From NCBI RefSeq assembly GCF_003688625.1, contig NZ_RCWY01000003.1, positions 682,001 through 746,000 of the forward strand: a stretch of DNA of 64,000 nt. The letters run 5' to 3'. This DNA comes from Sphingomonas sp. PP-CE-3A-406. Lineage in GTDB: Bacteria; Pseudomonadota; Alphaproteobacteria; Sphingomonadales; Sphingomonadaceae. Both the position numbers and the translations under genes were made by a program. Each line of letters starts with the position of its first letter. Within the stretch, counting starts at the first letter, position 1. The notes below the pieces were generated by a model. That model saw nothing but the letters and a program-made list of their open reading frames with translations. It did no database searches and had not been told where the DNA came from. Shown piece by piece: positions 20,823 through 29,474 of the stretch.

Positions 20823-20926
20823 GCGCTGGCCGCGTAAAGGGCCGCCGTCCGCCATACAAGCGCGGCTTGCGGTGCGCGCCTGCGTTTTCTATGGCTATCC
20901 CAAACAGAACAGGGCGGATGCACAAG

Positions 20927-21643
20927 ATGGACAATCGGACCAATACGATCGCCGGCTGGGTGCTCGCAGGCTGTGGTGCGGCGCTCGGGTTGTCGATCGT
21001 CGGCGGGATGATGTTCCACGGCGAGCGCCCCGAGAAGATGGGCTATGCGATCGAGGGTGTCGTCGCCGAGGGCGGCGAGGGTGCCGCCGCCGACGTGCCG
21101 ATCGCCTCGCTGCTGCCGACCGCCGACGCCGCCAAGGGCGCCGAAGTGTTCAAGAAGTGCGCCGCCTGCCACACCATCAACCAGGGCGGCGCGAATGGTG
21201 TCGGCCCGAACCTGTACGGCACGGTCGGCGAGGAGATCGCCAAGGGCAAGGCCGGGTACGCGTTCTCGTCGGCGCTGGCCGGGATCGGCGGCAAGTGGGA
21301 CTTCGACAAGCTGAACGCGTGGCTGACGTCGCCGCGCAAGTTCGCTCCGGGGACGAAGATGACCTTTGCGGGGCTCGGCAATGCGCAGGACCGGGCGAAC
21401 GTGATCCTGTATCTCAACCAGCAGGGTTCGAACCTGCCGTTGCCAGCGGCGCCTGCGGCTGGCGCTGCTCCGGCGGCTAAGGGTGCGGCGGCTAAGGATC
21501 AGCCGGCGACGGCGAATGCGGCGGAAGCGGCGGCTACCAAGGGCGCGCCGACTGCGGACATCGCCAACACCGGAACGCCCGCGTCGGGTGCGCCATCGGT
21601 GGATCCGGAAGCAGCTCGCAAGGGCGCCCGCTCGGAGAAGTAA
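20927..21643 (+). CDS. Membrane-anchored class I cytochrome c with Ala-rich tail
   Basis: Predicted 238-residue c-type cytochrome. An uncleaved N-terminal membrane segment (about 8-28) anchors it; the haem site CAACH is at residues 78-82 and the axial Met is in GTKMTFAGL. The domain order is that of the cytochrome c552/cycM type that carries electrons from the bc1 complex to the oxidase in alphaproteobacteria. After the haem domain there is a tail of about 70 residues rich in Ala, Pro and Lys, low in complexity and presumably disordered. ATG at 20927 is favoured by the AGGGCGG nine bases upstream; ATG at 20918 is a near alternative. Confidence 0.9.
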   Translation: MDNRTNTIAGWVLAGCGAALGLSIVGGMMFHGERPEKMGYAIEGVVAEGGEGAAADVPIASLLPTADAAKGAEVFKKCAACHTINQGGANGVGPNLYGTVGEEIAKGKAGYAFSSALAGIGGKWDFDKLNAWLTSPRKFAPGTKMTFAGLGNAQDRANVILYLNQQGSNLPLPAAPAAGAAPAAKGAAAKDQPATANAAEAAATKGAPTADIANTGTPASGAPSVDPEAARKGARSEK

Positions 21644-21651
21644 TCTTCCTA

Positions 21652-21757
21652 CTCCCTCTCCCCTCCGGGGAGAGGGTCGGGGTGAGGGGCTGCCAAGCAG
21701 TGCGGCGCCTGGAACAGCCCCTCACCCCAGCCCTCTCCCCGGAAGGGGGAGAGGGAG
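21652..21757. repeat. REP-like palindrome, family B
   Basis: Arms CTCCCTCTCCCCTCCGGGGA and their complement with further pairing GGTGAGGGGCTG/CAGCCCCTCACC toward the centre. It separates the convergent cytochrome c and LOG-type genes and could block read-through. The other copy is at 26541-26640. Confidence 0.85.
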
Positions 21758-21783
21758 CAGAAGGGTTCCCCTCTCCGGATGGC

Positions 21784-22668
21784 TCAGCCCTCAGCCGCTT
21801 CCTTCTCCGCCCGCTCGCGATAGAACGACTGCACCGCGTCCCAGGCCTCGTCCGCGGTCTCGACGTAGCGGAAGATCCCCAGGTCCTTCTCGCTGACGAC
21901 GCCTTCCTCGACCAGCGCGTCGAAGTTCACGACCCGCTCCCAGAACTGACGCCCGAACAGCAGCACGGGGATTGGCTGGATCTTGCCCGTCTGGATCAGC
22001 GTCAGCAGCTCGAACAGTTCGTCGAACGTCCCGAACCCACCCGGAAACGCCGCCAGCGCCCGCGCATGCAGCAGGAAGTGCATCTTGCGCAGCGCGAAAT
22101 AGTGGAACTGCACCGACAGCGACGGCGTGACGTACGGGTTCGGCGCCTGCTCGTGCGGCAGGACGATGTTCAGCCCGATCGACTCGGCGCCGACGTCGTC
22201 AGCCCCGCGGTTGGCGGCTTCCATGATCGACGGACCGCCGCCCGAGCACACCACGAACTGCCGCCAGCCACGCTCGTCGCGCGGCAGCACGCTGACCTTG
22301 GCGGCCAGCTCACGCGCGACGTCGTAATATTTCGACTTCTCTACCAGCCGCTCGGCGATCTTCTTCGATTTCTCGTCGGTCGCGAGCGTCAGCAGCGCCT
22401 GCGCCTTCGACGGCTCGGGAATGCGCGCGGAGCCGTAGAACACGAACGTCGAGCCGATCTTGGCCTCGTCGAGGACGAGTTCGGTCTTCAGTAGTTCGAG
22501 CTGGAACCGCACCGGCCGAAGGTCTTCGCGCAACAGGAAATCCATGTCCTGGAAGGCGAGCCGGTAATGCGGGTGCTGCGTCTGGGGGGTGGAAACGGAG
22601 TCGCGAGCGGACTCGGCATCCTGGCTGGCGTTCGGAAAAACGCGCGATGGTACTCGTGTATCGGTCAT
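21784..22668 (-). CDS. LOG/TIGR00730 family nucleotide phosphoribohydrolase
   Basis: Predicted 294-residue Rossmann-fold protein of the family often mislabelled lysine decarboxylase. Characteristic motifs are GGGPSIMEAANRGA (nucleotide-binding) and PGGFGTFDELFELLT (the PGGxGTxxE active-site motif). Such proteins release the base from cytokinin-type or other nucleoside 5'-monophosphates in the cytoplasm. About 65 N-terminal residues precede the core, making this the longer form. The physiological substrate in bacteria of this kind is not established. Confidence 0.9.
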   Translation of the reverse strand: MTDTRVPSRVFPNASQDAESARDSVSTPQTQHPHYRLAFQDMDFLLREDLRPVRFQLELLKTELVLDEAKIGSTFVFYGSARIPEPSKAQALLTLATDEKSKKIAERLVEKSKYYDVARELAAKVSVLPRDERGWRQFVVCSGGGPSIMEAANRGADDVGAESIGLNIVLPHEQAPNPYVTPSLSVQFHYFALRKMHFLLHARALAAFPGGFGTFDELFELLTLIQTGKIQPIPVLLFGRQFWERVVNFDALVEEGVVSEKDLGIFRYVETADEAWDAVQSFYRERAEKEAAEG

Positions 22669-22714
22669 TCAGGCGCGATTAGAGGAAACGCGCGGGGAGG
22701 GCTAGAGCGGTGCG

Positions 22715-23368
22715 CTAGCGGCAGAAATTGGCGTGATCGTCTTCGAGATGGAGGTGGTTGCGGTGCGCGGCGTTGTAGTCGGGGCTGAGCACCGTCCCGA
22801 ACCGCTTGCACGCCGACGCGCGGATCGTCTGGAGGAACTGGCGGACCTGCGGATCGGACGAGTTCCAGTCGTTGAGCACGGTGATCCGTCGCCCGTCCTT
22901 CAGCACGAACCCGCCGATATCGATCGCGTTGGCGATCGCGTGGCCCGAGCGGCGGACAGGACCGCGCGTGGAGCCGACGACGTTGCGGCAGGCGTAACTC
23001 CCCATGCTGTCGACCCGCGCGAGTTCGCTGCCGAGCATCTGGTACGCGGCCGGCGCGACCGCATTGCGCGTCCAGCCGATGAACGCGCGTGCCGCGCCGC
23101 AGCGGACCGCGGTGAGATTGGCGACGGGTACGCCGATATCGACCAGCTTCACCGTGCCGTTCAGCCCGCAACCGGGCCCCGTTTCGCGGTCGGGCAGGAC
23201 TTGGAACGAGACGTGCAACTCGCGCAGGTCGGCGAGGCACTGCGCGGTCTCGCGGTTGCTCGGGACGGAGAGGTTGGGGCGGGTCTTGGTCGGCGCGGTG
23301 GGGCGATCGGCACGTCCGCACGCGGCAAGCGTGAGGATGACGAGAAGGGGGTAAAATACGCGATACAT
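22715..23368 (-). CDS. Extensin-like C-terminal domain lipoprotein
   Basis: Predicted 217-residue exported protein. The N-terminus MYRVFYPLLVILTLAAC is a lipoprotein signal with lipobox LAAC, so Cys17 would be lipidated. The rest is one extensin-like C domain, with paired cysteines, the SGHAIANAIDIGGF segment (His and Asp as metal ligands) and a final HRNHLHLE with the HxxH-type ligand pattern resembling D,D-carboxypeptidases of the M15/VanY fold. A role in peptidoglycan remodelling is inferred from that resemblance. Transcribed toward the LOG-type gene with a 46-base gap. Confidence 0.88.
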   Translation of the reverse strand: MYRVFYPLLVILTLAACGRADRPTAPTKTRPNLSVPSNRETAQCLADLRELHVSFQVLPDRETGPGCGLNGTVKLVDIGVPVANLTAVRCGAARAFIGWTRNAVAPAAYQMLGSELARVDSMGSYACRNVVGSTRGPVRRSGHAIANAIDIGGFVLKDGRRITVLNDWNSSDPQVRQFLQTIRASACKRFGTVLSPDYNAAHRNHLHLEDDHANFCR

Positions 23369-23402
23369 GCCCGTATAATCTCTGCCTTGGCCCTACTTGT
23401 CA

Positions 23403-23492
23403 CCCTTTCTCCGTTCGTGCTGAGCGAAGTCGAAGCATCCGGTAGTGTGGGAGGGTACCCTTCGACTTCGCTCAGGGCGAACGGAGAAAGGG
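23403..23492. repeat. Long palindrome, family E
   Basis: Near-perfect arms of about 35 bases (CCCTTTCTCCGTTCG...GAGCGAAGTCGAAG and complement) with a short centre. It lies between the extensin-like gene and the serC leader. A degenerate single arm, GTTCGTGTTGAGCGAGGTC, is seen near 52799. Confidence 0.85.
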
Positions 23493-23520
23493 AAGGTTGA
23501 CACCCCCGCGAACGCCGTTA

Positions 23521-23580
23521 GGGCCGGCGGCGGGCCACGCGGTCCCAACGCCGCGCGTGCTCTCTGTGAGGAGAGATACA
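23521..23580 (+). ncRNA. Candidate serC leader RNA (regulatory 5' UTR)
   Basis: Two stacked structures precede serC. The first is a stem CGGC (23528-23531) with GCCG (23550-23553), continuing as GGGCC (23532-23536) with GGTCCC (23541-23546) around an ACGC loop. The second is a hairpin CTCTC (23560-23564) with GAGAG (23571-23575), whose 3' arm is the Shine-Dalgarno sequence GGAGAG. Position, the GGGCCACGCGGTCCC core and an SD-masking hairpin fit the serC leader motif known from Alphaproteobacteria. The stems are seen directly; the family assignment is from memory and not from a covariance search. Confidence 0.65.
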
Positions 23581-24734
23581 TGACTGATACGACCTACGCA
23601 CCCGCTACAGATGCGCCTGCGCTGCCCGCTACGAAGCCGGCACGTCCCTTTTTCAGCTCCGGTCCCTGCGCGAAACCTCCGGGTTGGTCCGCGGACAAGC
23701 TCGCCACCGCATCGCTTGGTCGCTCGCATCGCTCGAAGATCGGCAAGACCCGCCTCCAGTACAGCATCGAGCTGATGCGCGAACTGTTGAAGCTCCCCGA
23801 TACGCACCGCATCGGCATCGTCCCCGGCTCCGACACCGGCGCGTACGAGATGGCGATGTGGACGATGCTGGGCGCCAAGCCCGTCACCGCGCTGGCGTGG
23901 GAAAGCTTCGGCGAGGGCTGGGTCACCGATGCGGTCAAGCAGCTCAAGATCGACCCCACGGTAGTGCGCGCCGATTACGGCCAGCTGCCCGATCTGGACG
24001 CGGTCGACTGGTCGAACGACGTGCTGTTCACCTGGAACGGCACCACCAGCGGCGTTCGTGTGCCGAACGCGGACTGGATCCCGGACGACCGCGAGGGTCT
24101 CTCGTTCGCCGATGCGACCTCGGGCGTGTTTGCGTACGATATCGACTGGACGAAGATCGATGTGGCGACCTTCTCGTGGCAGAAGGTGCTCGGCGGGGAG
24201 GGCGCGCACGGCGTGCTGATCCTCGGGCCGCGTGCGGTCGAGCGGCTGGAGACTTACACGCCGGCATGGCCGTTACCGAAGGTGTTCCGCCTCGTCTCGA
24301 AGGGCAAGCTCACCGAGGGTGTGTTCAAGGGCGAGACGATCAACACGCCGTCGATGCTGGCGGTCGAGGACGCGATCTTCAGCCTCGAATGGGCGAAGTC
24401 GCTCGGCGAGGACGGCCTGATCAAGCGGTCGGATGCGAATGCGGCGGCCTTGGACACGATCGTGGCGGAGCGCGACTGGCTGGGGCATCTTGCGGTCGAT
24501 CCGGCGACGCGGTCGAAGACCAGCGTGTGCCTCACGGTCGAGGGTGCGGACGAGGCGTTGATCAAGGCGATGGCCTCGGCGCTCGAAAAGGCTGGCGCGG
24601 CGTATGACGTGGCGGGTTACCGCGATGCGCCTCCGGGGCTTCGTATCTGGTGCGGCGCGACCGTCGATACCGCCGATATCGAGGCGCTCGGCCCCTGGCT
24701 CGACTGGGCCTACGCGACCGCCAAGGCGGCCTAA
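23580..24734 (+). CDS. serC: Phosphoserine aminotransferase
   Basis: Predicted 384-residue PLP enzyme that transaminates 3-phosphohydroxypyruvate to phosphoserine in serine synthesis. Motifs include the start of the fold FFSSGPCAKPPGW, GIVPGSDTGAYEMAMW and the PLP lysine in FSWQKVLGGEGAHG (Lys202). The length and the PCAKPPGW opening match the alphaproteobacterial type rather than the shorter E. coli form. The ATG at 23580 is fixed by GAGGAGAG immediately upstream; that site lies in the candidate leader hairpin. serA follows 205 bases downstream, so the two steps of the pathway are adjacent. Confidence 0.94.
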   Translation: MTDTTYAPATDAPALPATKPARPFFSSGPCAKPPGWSADKLATASLGRSHRSKIGKTRLQYSIELMRELLKLPDTHRIGIVPGSDTGAYEMAMWTMLGAKPVTALAWESFGEGWVTDAVKQLKIDPTVVRADYGQLPDLDAVDWSNDVLFTWNGTTSGVRVPNADWIPDDREGLSFADATSGVFAYDIDWTKIDVATFSWQKVLGGEGAHGVLILGPRAVERLETYTPAWPLPKVFRLVSKGKLTEGVFKGETINTPSMLAVEDAIFSLEWAKSLGEDGLIKRSDANAAALDTIVAERDWLGHLAVDPATRSKTSVCLTVEGADEALIKAMASALEKAGAAYDVAGYRDAPPGLRIWCGATVDTADIEALGPWLDWAYATAKAA

Positions 24735-24782
24735 CCAGCTACCGCGTCTTTTACGTCTTCCTTCCAACAACCACCCCCATTC

Positions 24783-24876
24783 CGTCATCCCGGCGCACGC
24801 CGGGACCCATGGACACGGAGCGCCCGCTCATGATGCGGACCGCAACCGTGGGTCCCGGCTTCCGCCGGGATGACGG
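24783..24876. repeat. REP-like palindrome, family A (long form)
   Basis: Arms CCGTCATCCCGGCGCACGCC and complement GGCTTCCGCCGGGATGACGG around a variable centre that has its own CCATGG and GCGG pairing. Located between serC and serA, where it could set different mRNA levels for the two genes. Confidence 0.85.
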
Positions 24877-24939
24877 GGAGGGGGCAGGATCGGAACGGAA
24901 GGCGGCACCCCAATTCACCGAATTCCCAGGAGCAATCCC

Positions 24940-26517
24940 ATGCCAAAAGTCCTTATTTCCGACAAAATGGATCCCCGCGCTGCCCAGATCTTCCGCGAGC
25001 GCGGCGTCGAGGTCGACGAGATCACCGGCAAGACGCCCGCCGAGCTGATCGCGATCATCGGCGAGTATGACGGCCTCGCGATCCGCAGCTCGACCAAGGT
25101 CACCAAGGAAATCCTCGAGCACGCGACCAACCTGAAGGTCGTCGGCCGCGCGGGCATCGGCGTCGACAACGTCGACATCCCCGCCGCGTCGGCAAAGGGC
25201 GTGGTCGTGATGAACACGCCGTTCGGCAACTCGATCACCACCGCCGAGCACGCGATCGCGCTGATGTTCGCGCTCGCCCGGCAACTGCCCGAGGCCGACG
25301 CCTCGACCCAGGCCGGCAAGTGGGAGAAGAACCGCTTCATGGGCGTCGAGTTGACGTCGAAGACGCTTGGCCTGATCGGCGCGGGCAATATCGGTTCGAT
25401 CGTCGCCGACCGCGCGCGCGGCCTCAAGATGAAGGTCGTCGCGTTCGATCCGTTCCTGACGCCCGAGCGCGCGATCGAGATCGGCGTCGAGAAGGTCACG
25501 CTCGACGAACTGCTCGCGCGCGCCGACTTCATCACGCTGCACACGCCGCTGACCGACCAGACGCGCAACATCCTCTCGGCCGAGGCGCTCGCCAAGACCA
25601 AGAAGGGTGTCCGCATCATCAACTGCGCGCGCGGTGGCCTGATCGACGAGGTCGCGCTGAAGGCGGCGCTCGATTCGGGGCAGGTCGGCGGCGCCGCGCT
25701 CGACGTGTTCGTCGAGGAGCCCGCCAAGGCGTCGCCGCTGTTCAACACGCCGAACTTCGTCAGCACGCCGCATCTCGGCGCGTCGACGACCGAGGCGCAG
25801 GTCAATGTCGCGATTCAGGTCGCCGAGCAGATGGCCGATTTCCTGATGTCGGGCGGCGTCACGAATGCGCTCAACATGCCGTCGCTGTCGGCCGAGGAAG
25901 CGCCGAAGCTGAAGCCGTATATGGCGCTGGCTGAGAAGCTCGGGTCGCTGGTCGGGCAGTTGACGACCGGCGCGGTGTCGCGGATTTCGGTCCATACCGA
26001 AGGCGCGGCGGCCGATCTGAACGCGAAGCCGATCGTGAGCGCGGTGCTTGCCGGCTATCTCCAGACGCAGACCGCGACCGTCAACATGGTCAACGCGCCA
26101 GTCCTGGCGCGCGAGCGTGGTCTCGAAGTTCGCGAAGTGCGTACCGAGCGTGAGGCGGATTACCACACGCTGCTGCGCGTCGCGGTGAAGACCGAGGATG
26201 GTGAGCGGTCTGTGGCCGGCACGCTGTTCGGCGATTCGGCGCCGCGGTTGGTCGAGCTGCTCGGGATCAAGATCGAAGCCGATCTGGCGGGGCCGATGCT
26301 GTACGTCGTCAACGAGGATGCGCCGGGGTTCATCGGTCGTCTGGGGACTGCGCTTGGCGAGGCTGGGGTGAACATCGGGACGTTCCATCTTGGTCGTCGT
26401 TCGGCTGGTGGCGAGGCGGTGTTGCTGCTGTCGGTCGACGAAGCGGTGACGCCGGACCTGCTGACGAAGGTCCGCGCGCTCCCCGGCGTAAAGACCGCAA
26501 TGGGCCTCAACTTCTAA
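24940..26517 (+). CDS. serA: D-3-phosphoglycerate dehydrogenase
   Basis: Predicted 525-residue NAD-dependent enzyme for the first step of serine synthesis. It has the substrate-binding half (VVGRAGIGVDNVD), the NAD motif GLIGAGNIGS with catalytic Arg in NCARGGLIDE and His in STPHLGAST, an intervening allosteric domain at about 320-450, and a C-terminal ACT domain (LYVVNEDAPGFIGRLG). This is the long type I form. The ATG at 24940 follows AGGAG. It is probably subject to serine control through the ACT domain, as in the family. Confidence 0.95.
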   Translation: MPKVLISDKMDPRAAQIFRERGVEVDEITGKTPAELIAIIGEYDGLAIRSSTKVTKEILEHATNLKVVGRAGIGVDNVDIPAASAKGVVVMNTPFGNSITTAEHAIALMFALARQLPEADASTQAGKWEKNRFMGVELTSKTLGLIGAGNIGSIVADRARGLKMKVVAFDPFLTPERAIEIGVEKVTLDELLARADFITLHTPLTDQTRNILSAEALAKTKKGVRIINCARGGLIDEVALKAALDSGQVGGAALDVFVEEPAKASPLFNTPNFVSTPHLGASTTEAQVNVAIQVAEQMADFLMSGGVTNALNMPSLSAEEAPKLKPYMALAEKLGSLVGQLTTGAVSRISVHTEGAAADLNAKPIVSAVLAGYLQTQTATVNMVNAPVLARERGLEVREVRTEREADYHTLLRVAVKTEDGERSVAGTLFGDSAPRLVELLGIKIEADLAGPMLYVVNEDAPGFIGRLGTALGEAGVNIGTFHLGRRSAGGEAVLLLSVDEAVTPDLLTKVRALPGVKTAMGLNF

Positions 26518-26540
26518 GCCTGCTAGGCTTCTTGCTTAAG

Positions 26541-26640
26541 CCCTCTCCCCTCCGGGGAGAGGGTTGGGTGAGGGGCAGTTGGGAAGGGCATCGTTTGCGG
26601 CGCCCCTCACCCCGACCCTCTCCCCGGAGGGGAGAGGGAG
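26541..26640. repeat. REP-like palindrome, family B
   Basis: Arms CCCTCTCCCCTCCGGGGAGA and complement, with inner pairing GGTGAGGGGC/GCCCCTCACC. The 3' arm GGGGAGAGGGAG ends two bases before the GTG of the DUF559 gene and is its only visible ribosome binding site. Confidence 0.85.
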
Positions 26641-26642
26641 CA

Positions 26643-26996
26643 GTGAAGGTCGACGACCTACTTCTCGATCGCGCCAAGCGGATGCGGCGGGAGCCAACTC
26701 CTGCGGAGGCTAAGCTCTGGCGCCATCTCCGTGATCGCCAAATCTCGAACACCAAATTCACCCGCCAGTTCGTTATCGGCCCGTACATCGCCGACTACTG
26801 CGCCCGCGACGCGAAACTCGTCATCGAGGTTGACGGCGATACGCATAGTGACCAAGCGCGCGACGCAAGCCGAACGGATTGGCTCCAAAGACAGGGATAT
26901 CGCGTGATACGGTTCAGCAACGCCGACATCATGTCCGGGATGGACGGGGTCTGGCACGTTATATCGGCAGCCCTCACAGCGGAGTCTGCGAAGTGA
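26643..26996 (+). CDS. DUF559 domain protein (Vsr-like endonuclease fold)
   Basis: Predicted 117-residue protein of the DUF559 family, related to very-short-patch-repair endonucleases. Visible motifs are RRQPTPAEAKLW-like opening (RREPTPAEAKLWRHL), FTRQFVIGPYIADY, and IEVDGDTH with the acidic residues expected of a PD-(D/E)XK-type site, followed by the RTDWLQRQGYRVIRF block. Start is GTG at 26643, because the upstream frame is inside the palindromic repeat. Its stop overlaps the GTG of hisZ (GTGA), so translation of hisZ is probably coupled to it. Family function is unproven; a role in DNA repair or restriction is inferred from the fold. Confidence 0.85.
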   Translation: MKVDDLLLDRAKRMRREPTPAEAKLWRHLRDRQISNTKFTRQFVIGPYIADYCARDAKLVIEVDGDTHSDQARDASRTDWLQRQGYRVIRFSNADIMSGMDGVWHVISAALTAESAK

Positions 26997-28093
26997 CCGC
27001 ACTCCTCCCCGAAGGTTTCCGAGATCGCCTCCCCCCGTTCGCCGATTCGGCCGCGGCGCTGGAAGCCCGCGTACTCGAAGCTGCTCGTCTCCACGGCTAC
27101 GAGCGCGTCGATCCGCCGCTCGCCGAATTTGCCGATGGGCTTGAGATGCGCCTCAAAGCCGGTGGCCTTCACGACGCGGTGCGCTTCGTCGATCCGGTGT
27201 CGCAACGCACCCTTGCGATCCGCCCCGACATCACCGCACAGGTCGCGCGGATCGCCGCCACGCGGATGGGGCATCACCCTCGGCCGGTCCGGCTGAGCTA
27301 TGCTGGCTCCGTGCTGAAACTACGCGCGTCGCAGCTCGCGCCCGCCCGTGAGACCCGGCAGATCGGCTGTGAGTTGATCGGGCTCGACTCAGTCGCCGCT
27401 GCGCAGGAGCTCGTCGCAGTAGCAGTCGACATGATCGCCGCCGCCGACGTTACCGGTGCGTCGATCGACTTCACGCTGCCCGACCTAGTGCCGACGCTCG
27501 CCGCCGGCCCGCTTCCCGTCGCACCTGAGCAGATCGCCACCCTGCGCGATCGCCTCGACGCCAAGGACGCCGGCGCCGTCGCCGCACTCGCGCCCGCCTA
27601 CCTCTCCCTGATCGAAGCCGCCGGCCCGTTTGACCAGGCAATGGACCGCCTCCGGGCGTTCGACACCACCGGCGCTCTCGCTTCGCGCCTCGACGGCCTC
27701 GCGCGCATCGCCGAAGCACTCGACGGCCGCGTCGCGCTGACGCTCGACCCGACCGAGCGTCATGGCTTCGAATACCAGACCTGGCTCGGCTTCTCGCTCT
27801 TCGCCGACGGTAGTGCGCGCGAAGTCGGTCGCGGTGGCACCTACACCATTGTTCACGAAACCGGCGCCGAGGAAGCTGCTACCGGCTTCTCGCTGTTCGC
27901 CGACGCCTTGGTCGAGCGTGTCGCCACCGTCGATCGCCGCCGCCTCTTCCTCCCGTTCGGTACCGCTGCCGGCGAAGGCGCAGCGATGCGCGCGCAAGGC
28001 TGGGTCACCGTCGCCGCTCTCGACGCCGGCGACACCCCCGAAGCACAAGTCTGCACGCATCTATGGGTAGCAGGCGAGCCCCGCGCGCTGTAG
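26993..28093 (+). CDS. hisZ: ATP phosphoribosyltransferase regulatory subunit HisZ
   Basis: Predicted 366-residue HisRS-like protein without aminoacylation function, which pairs with the short form of HisG in histidine synthesis. It begins LLPEGFRDRLPP and shows the class II synthetase remnants RPDITAQVARIAATRM (motif 2 region), RQIGCELIG and GRGGTYT. GTG at 26993 is chosen because GGAG lies nine bases before it and the homology begins at once; it overlaps the DUF559 stop. The following gene is purA, an arrangement common in sphingomonads. hisG itself is not in the window. Confidence 0.9.
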   Translation: MTALLPEGFRDRLPPFADSAAALEARVLEAARLHGYERVDPPLAEFADGLEMRLKAGGLHDAVRFVDPVSQRTLAIRPDITAQVARIAATRMGHHPRPVRLSYAGSVLKLRASQLAPARETRQIGCELIGLDSVAAAQELVAVAVDMIAAADVTGASIDFTLPDLVPTLAAGPLPVAPEQIATLRDRLDAKDAGAVAALAPAYLSLIEAAGPFDQAMDRLRAFDTTGALASRLDGLARIAEALDGRVALTLDPTERHGFEYQTWLGFSLFADGSAREVGRGGTYTIVHETGAEEAATGFSLFADALVERVATVDRRRLFLPFGTAAGEGAAMRAQGWVTVAALDAGDTPEAQVCTHLWVAGEPRAL

Positions 28094-28122
28094 GCGCTGC
28101 GCGTAATCTCAGGAGATAGAGT

Positions 28123-29412
28123 TTGGCCAACGTAGCAGTCATCGGCGCGCAATGGGGCGACGAAGGCAAGGGCAAGATCGTCGACTGGCTCGCCGAGCGT
28201 GCCGACATGGTCGTGCGGTTCCAGGGCGGCCACAATGCCGGCCACACGCTGGTCGTCGGCGATAACGTCTATAAGTTGTCGCTGCTGCCGTCGGGTATCG
28301 TCCGCGGCACGCCGTCGTTCATCGGCAACGGCGTGGTGCTCGATCCCTGGGCGCTGAAGGACGAGATCGCGCGGTTGGGCGCGCAGGGCGTTGTCGCGAC
28401 ACCGGAGACGCTGCGGATCGCCGACACCTGCGCGCTGATCCTGCCGTTCCACCGCGATCTCGACGGTCTGCGTGAAGACGCCAGCGGCGCCGGCAAGATC
28501 GGCACGACCCGCCGCGGCATCGGGCCTGCGTATGAGGACAAGGTCGGTCGCCGTGCGATCCGCGTCTGCGACCTCGCGCACCTCGATGATCTCGGGCCGC
28601 AGCTCGATCGCCTCACCGCGCATCACGATGCTCTGCGCGCAGGCTTCGGCGAGCCGCCGATCGATCGCGCCCGCCTGATCGCGGAACTGCGCGAGATCGC
28701 TGGCTTCGTGCTGCCGTTCGCCAAGCCTGTATGGCGCGACCTCAATGCCGCGCGTTCGGCCGGCAAGCGCATCCTGTTCGAGGGCGCGCAGGGCGTGCTG
28801 CTCGACGTCGATCACGGCACCTATCCGTTCGTCACCTCGTCGAACACGATCGCGGGCGCAGCGGCTGGTGGTTCGGGCCTGGGGCCATCGGCGGTCGGTT
28901 TCGTGCTCGGGATCGCCAAGGCGTACACGACGCGCGTCGGCTCGGGGCCGTTCCCGACCGAGCTCGAGAACGAGACCGGCGAGCGGCTCGGCGTACGCGG
29001 GCACGAGTTCGGCACCGTCACCGGGCGGAAGCGCCGTTGCGGCTGGTTCGATGCAGTGCTGGTGCGCCAGGCGGCGGCGGTGGGTGGTATCACGGGGATC
29101 GCGCTGACCAAGATCGACGTGCTCGACGGGTTCGAGACCGTGTCGATCTGCACCGGCTACAAGTTGCGCGGCGAGACGCTCGATTATTTCCCGGCGCACG
29201 CGGCGGACCAGGCGCTGGTGGAGCCGATCTACGAGACGATGGAAGGCTGGCAGGAAACGACTGCGGGTGCACGCAGCTGGGCCGACCTTCCGGGGCAGGC
29301 GATCAAGTATATCCGCCGGATCGAGGAGTTGATCCGCTGTCCGGTGACGTTGGTGTCGACCAGCCCGCAGCGTGCCGACACGATCCTCGTCCGCGATCCA
29401 TTCTCGGACTGA
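28123..29412 (+). CDS. purA: Adenylosuccinate synthetase
   Basis: Predicted 429-residue GTP-dependent enzyme joining IMP and aspartate in AMP synthesis. It starts [21 protein letters not shown], with the P-loop GDEGKGK and the HNAGHT motif ([12 protein letters not shown]), and has [14 protein letters not shown] and FVTSSNT as further conserved blocks. The start codon is TTG at 28123, preceded by AGGAGATAGAG; no ATG lies nearby in frame. It sits 29 bases after hisZ and is closed by a strong intrinsic terminator. Confidence 0.95.
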   Translation: MANVAVIGAQWGDEGKGKIVDWLAERADMVVRFQGGHNAGHTLVVGDNVYKLSLLPSGIVRGTPSFIGNGVVLDPWALKDEIARLGAQGVVATPETLRIADTCALILPFHRDLDGLREDASGAGKIGTTRRGIGPAYEDKVGRRAIRVCDLAHLDDLGPQLDRLTAHHDALRAGFGEPPIDRARLIAELREIAGFVLPFAKPVWRDLNAARSAGKRILFEGAQGVLLDVDHGTYPFVTSSNTIAGAAAGGSGLGPSAVGFVLGIAKAYTTRVGSGPFPTELENETGERLGVRGHEFGTVTGRKRRCGWFDAVLVRQAAAVGGITGIALTKIDVLDGFETVSICTGYKLRGETLDYFPAHAADQALVEPIYETMEGWQETTAGARSWADLPGQAIKYIRRIEELIRCPVTLVSTSPQRADTILVRDPFSD

Positions 29413-29422
29413 GCTGGCACGA

Positions 29423-29452
29423 AAAAGCCGGGCGATCGCTCGCCCGGCTTTT
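29423..29452 (+). terminator. Intrinsic terminator after purA (bidirectional)
   Basis: Perfect 12-base stem AAAAGCCGGGCG / CGCCCGGCTTTT with a six-base loop, flanked by A and T runs on both sides. It can end purA on the plus strand and the convergent minus-strand repeat-protein gene. Confidence 0.9.
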
Positions 29453-29474
29453 CATTTACTTCAACGAGGTCAGA

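Noticed and set aside
29414..29430. TGGCACGAAAAAGC after purA as a sigma-54 promoter
   Set aside because: Spacing is again one base short and the sequence is part of the intrinsic terminator.
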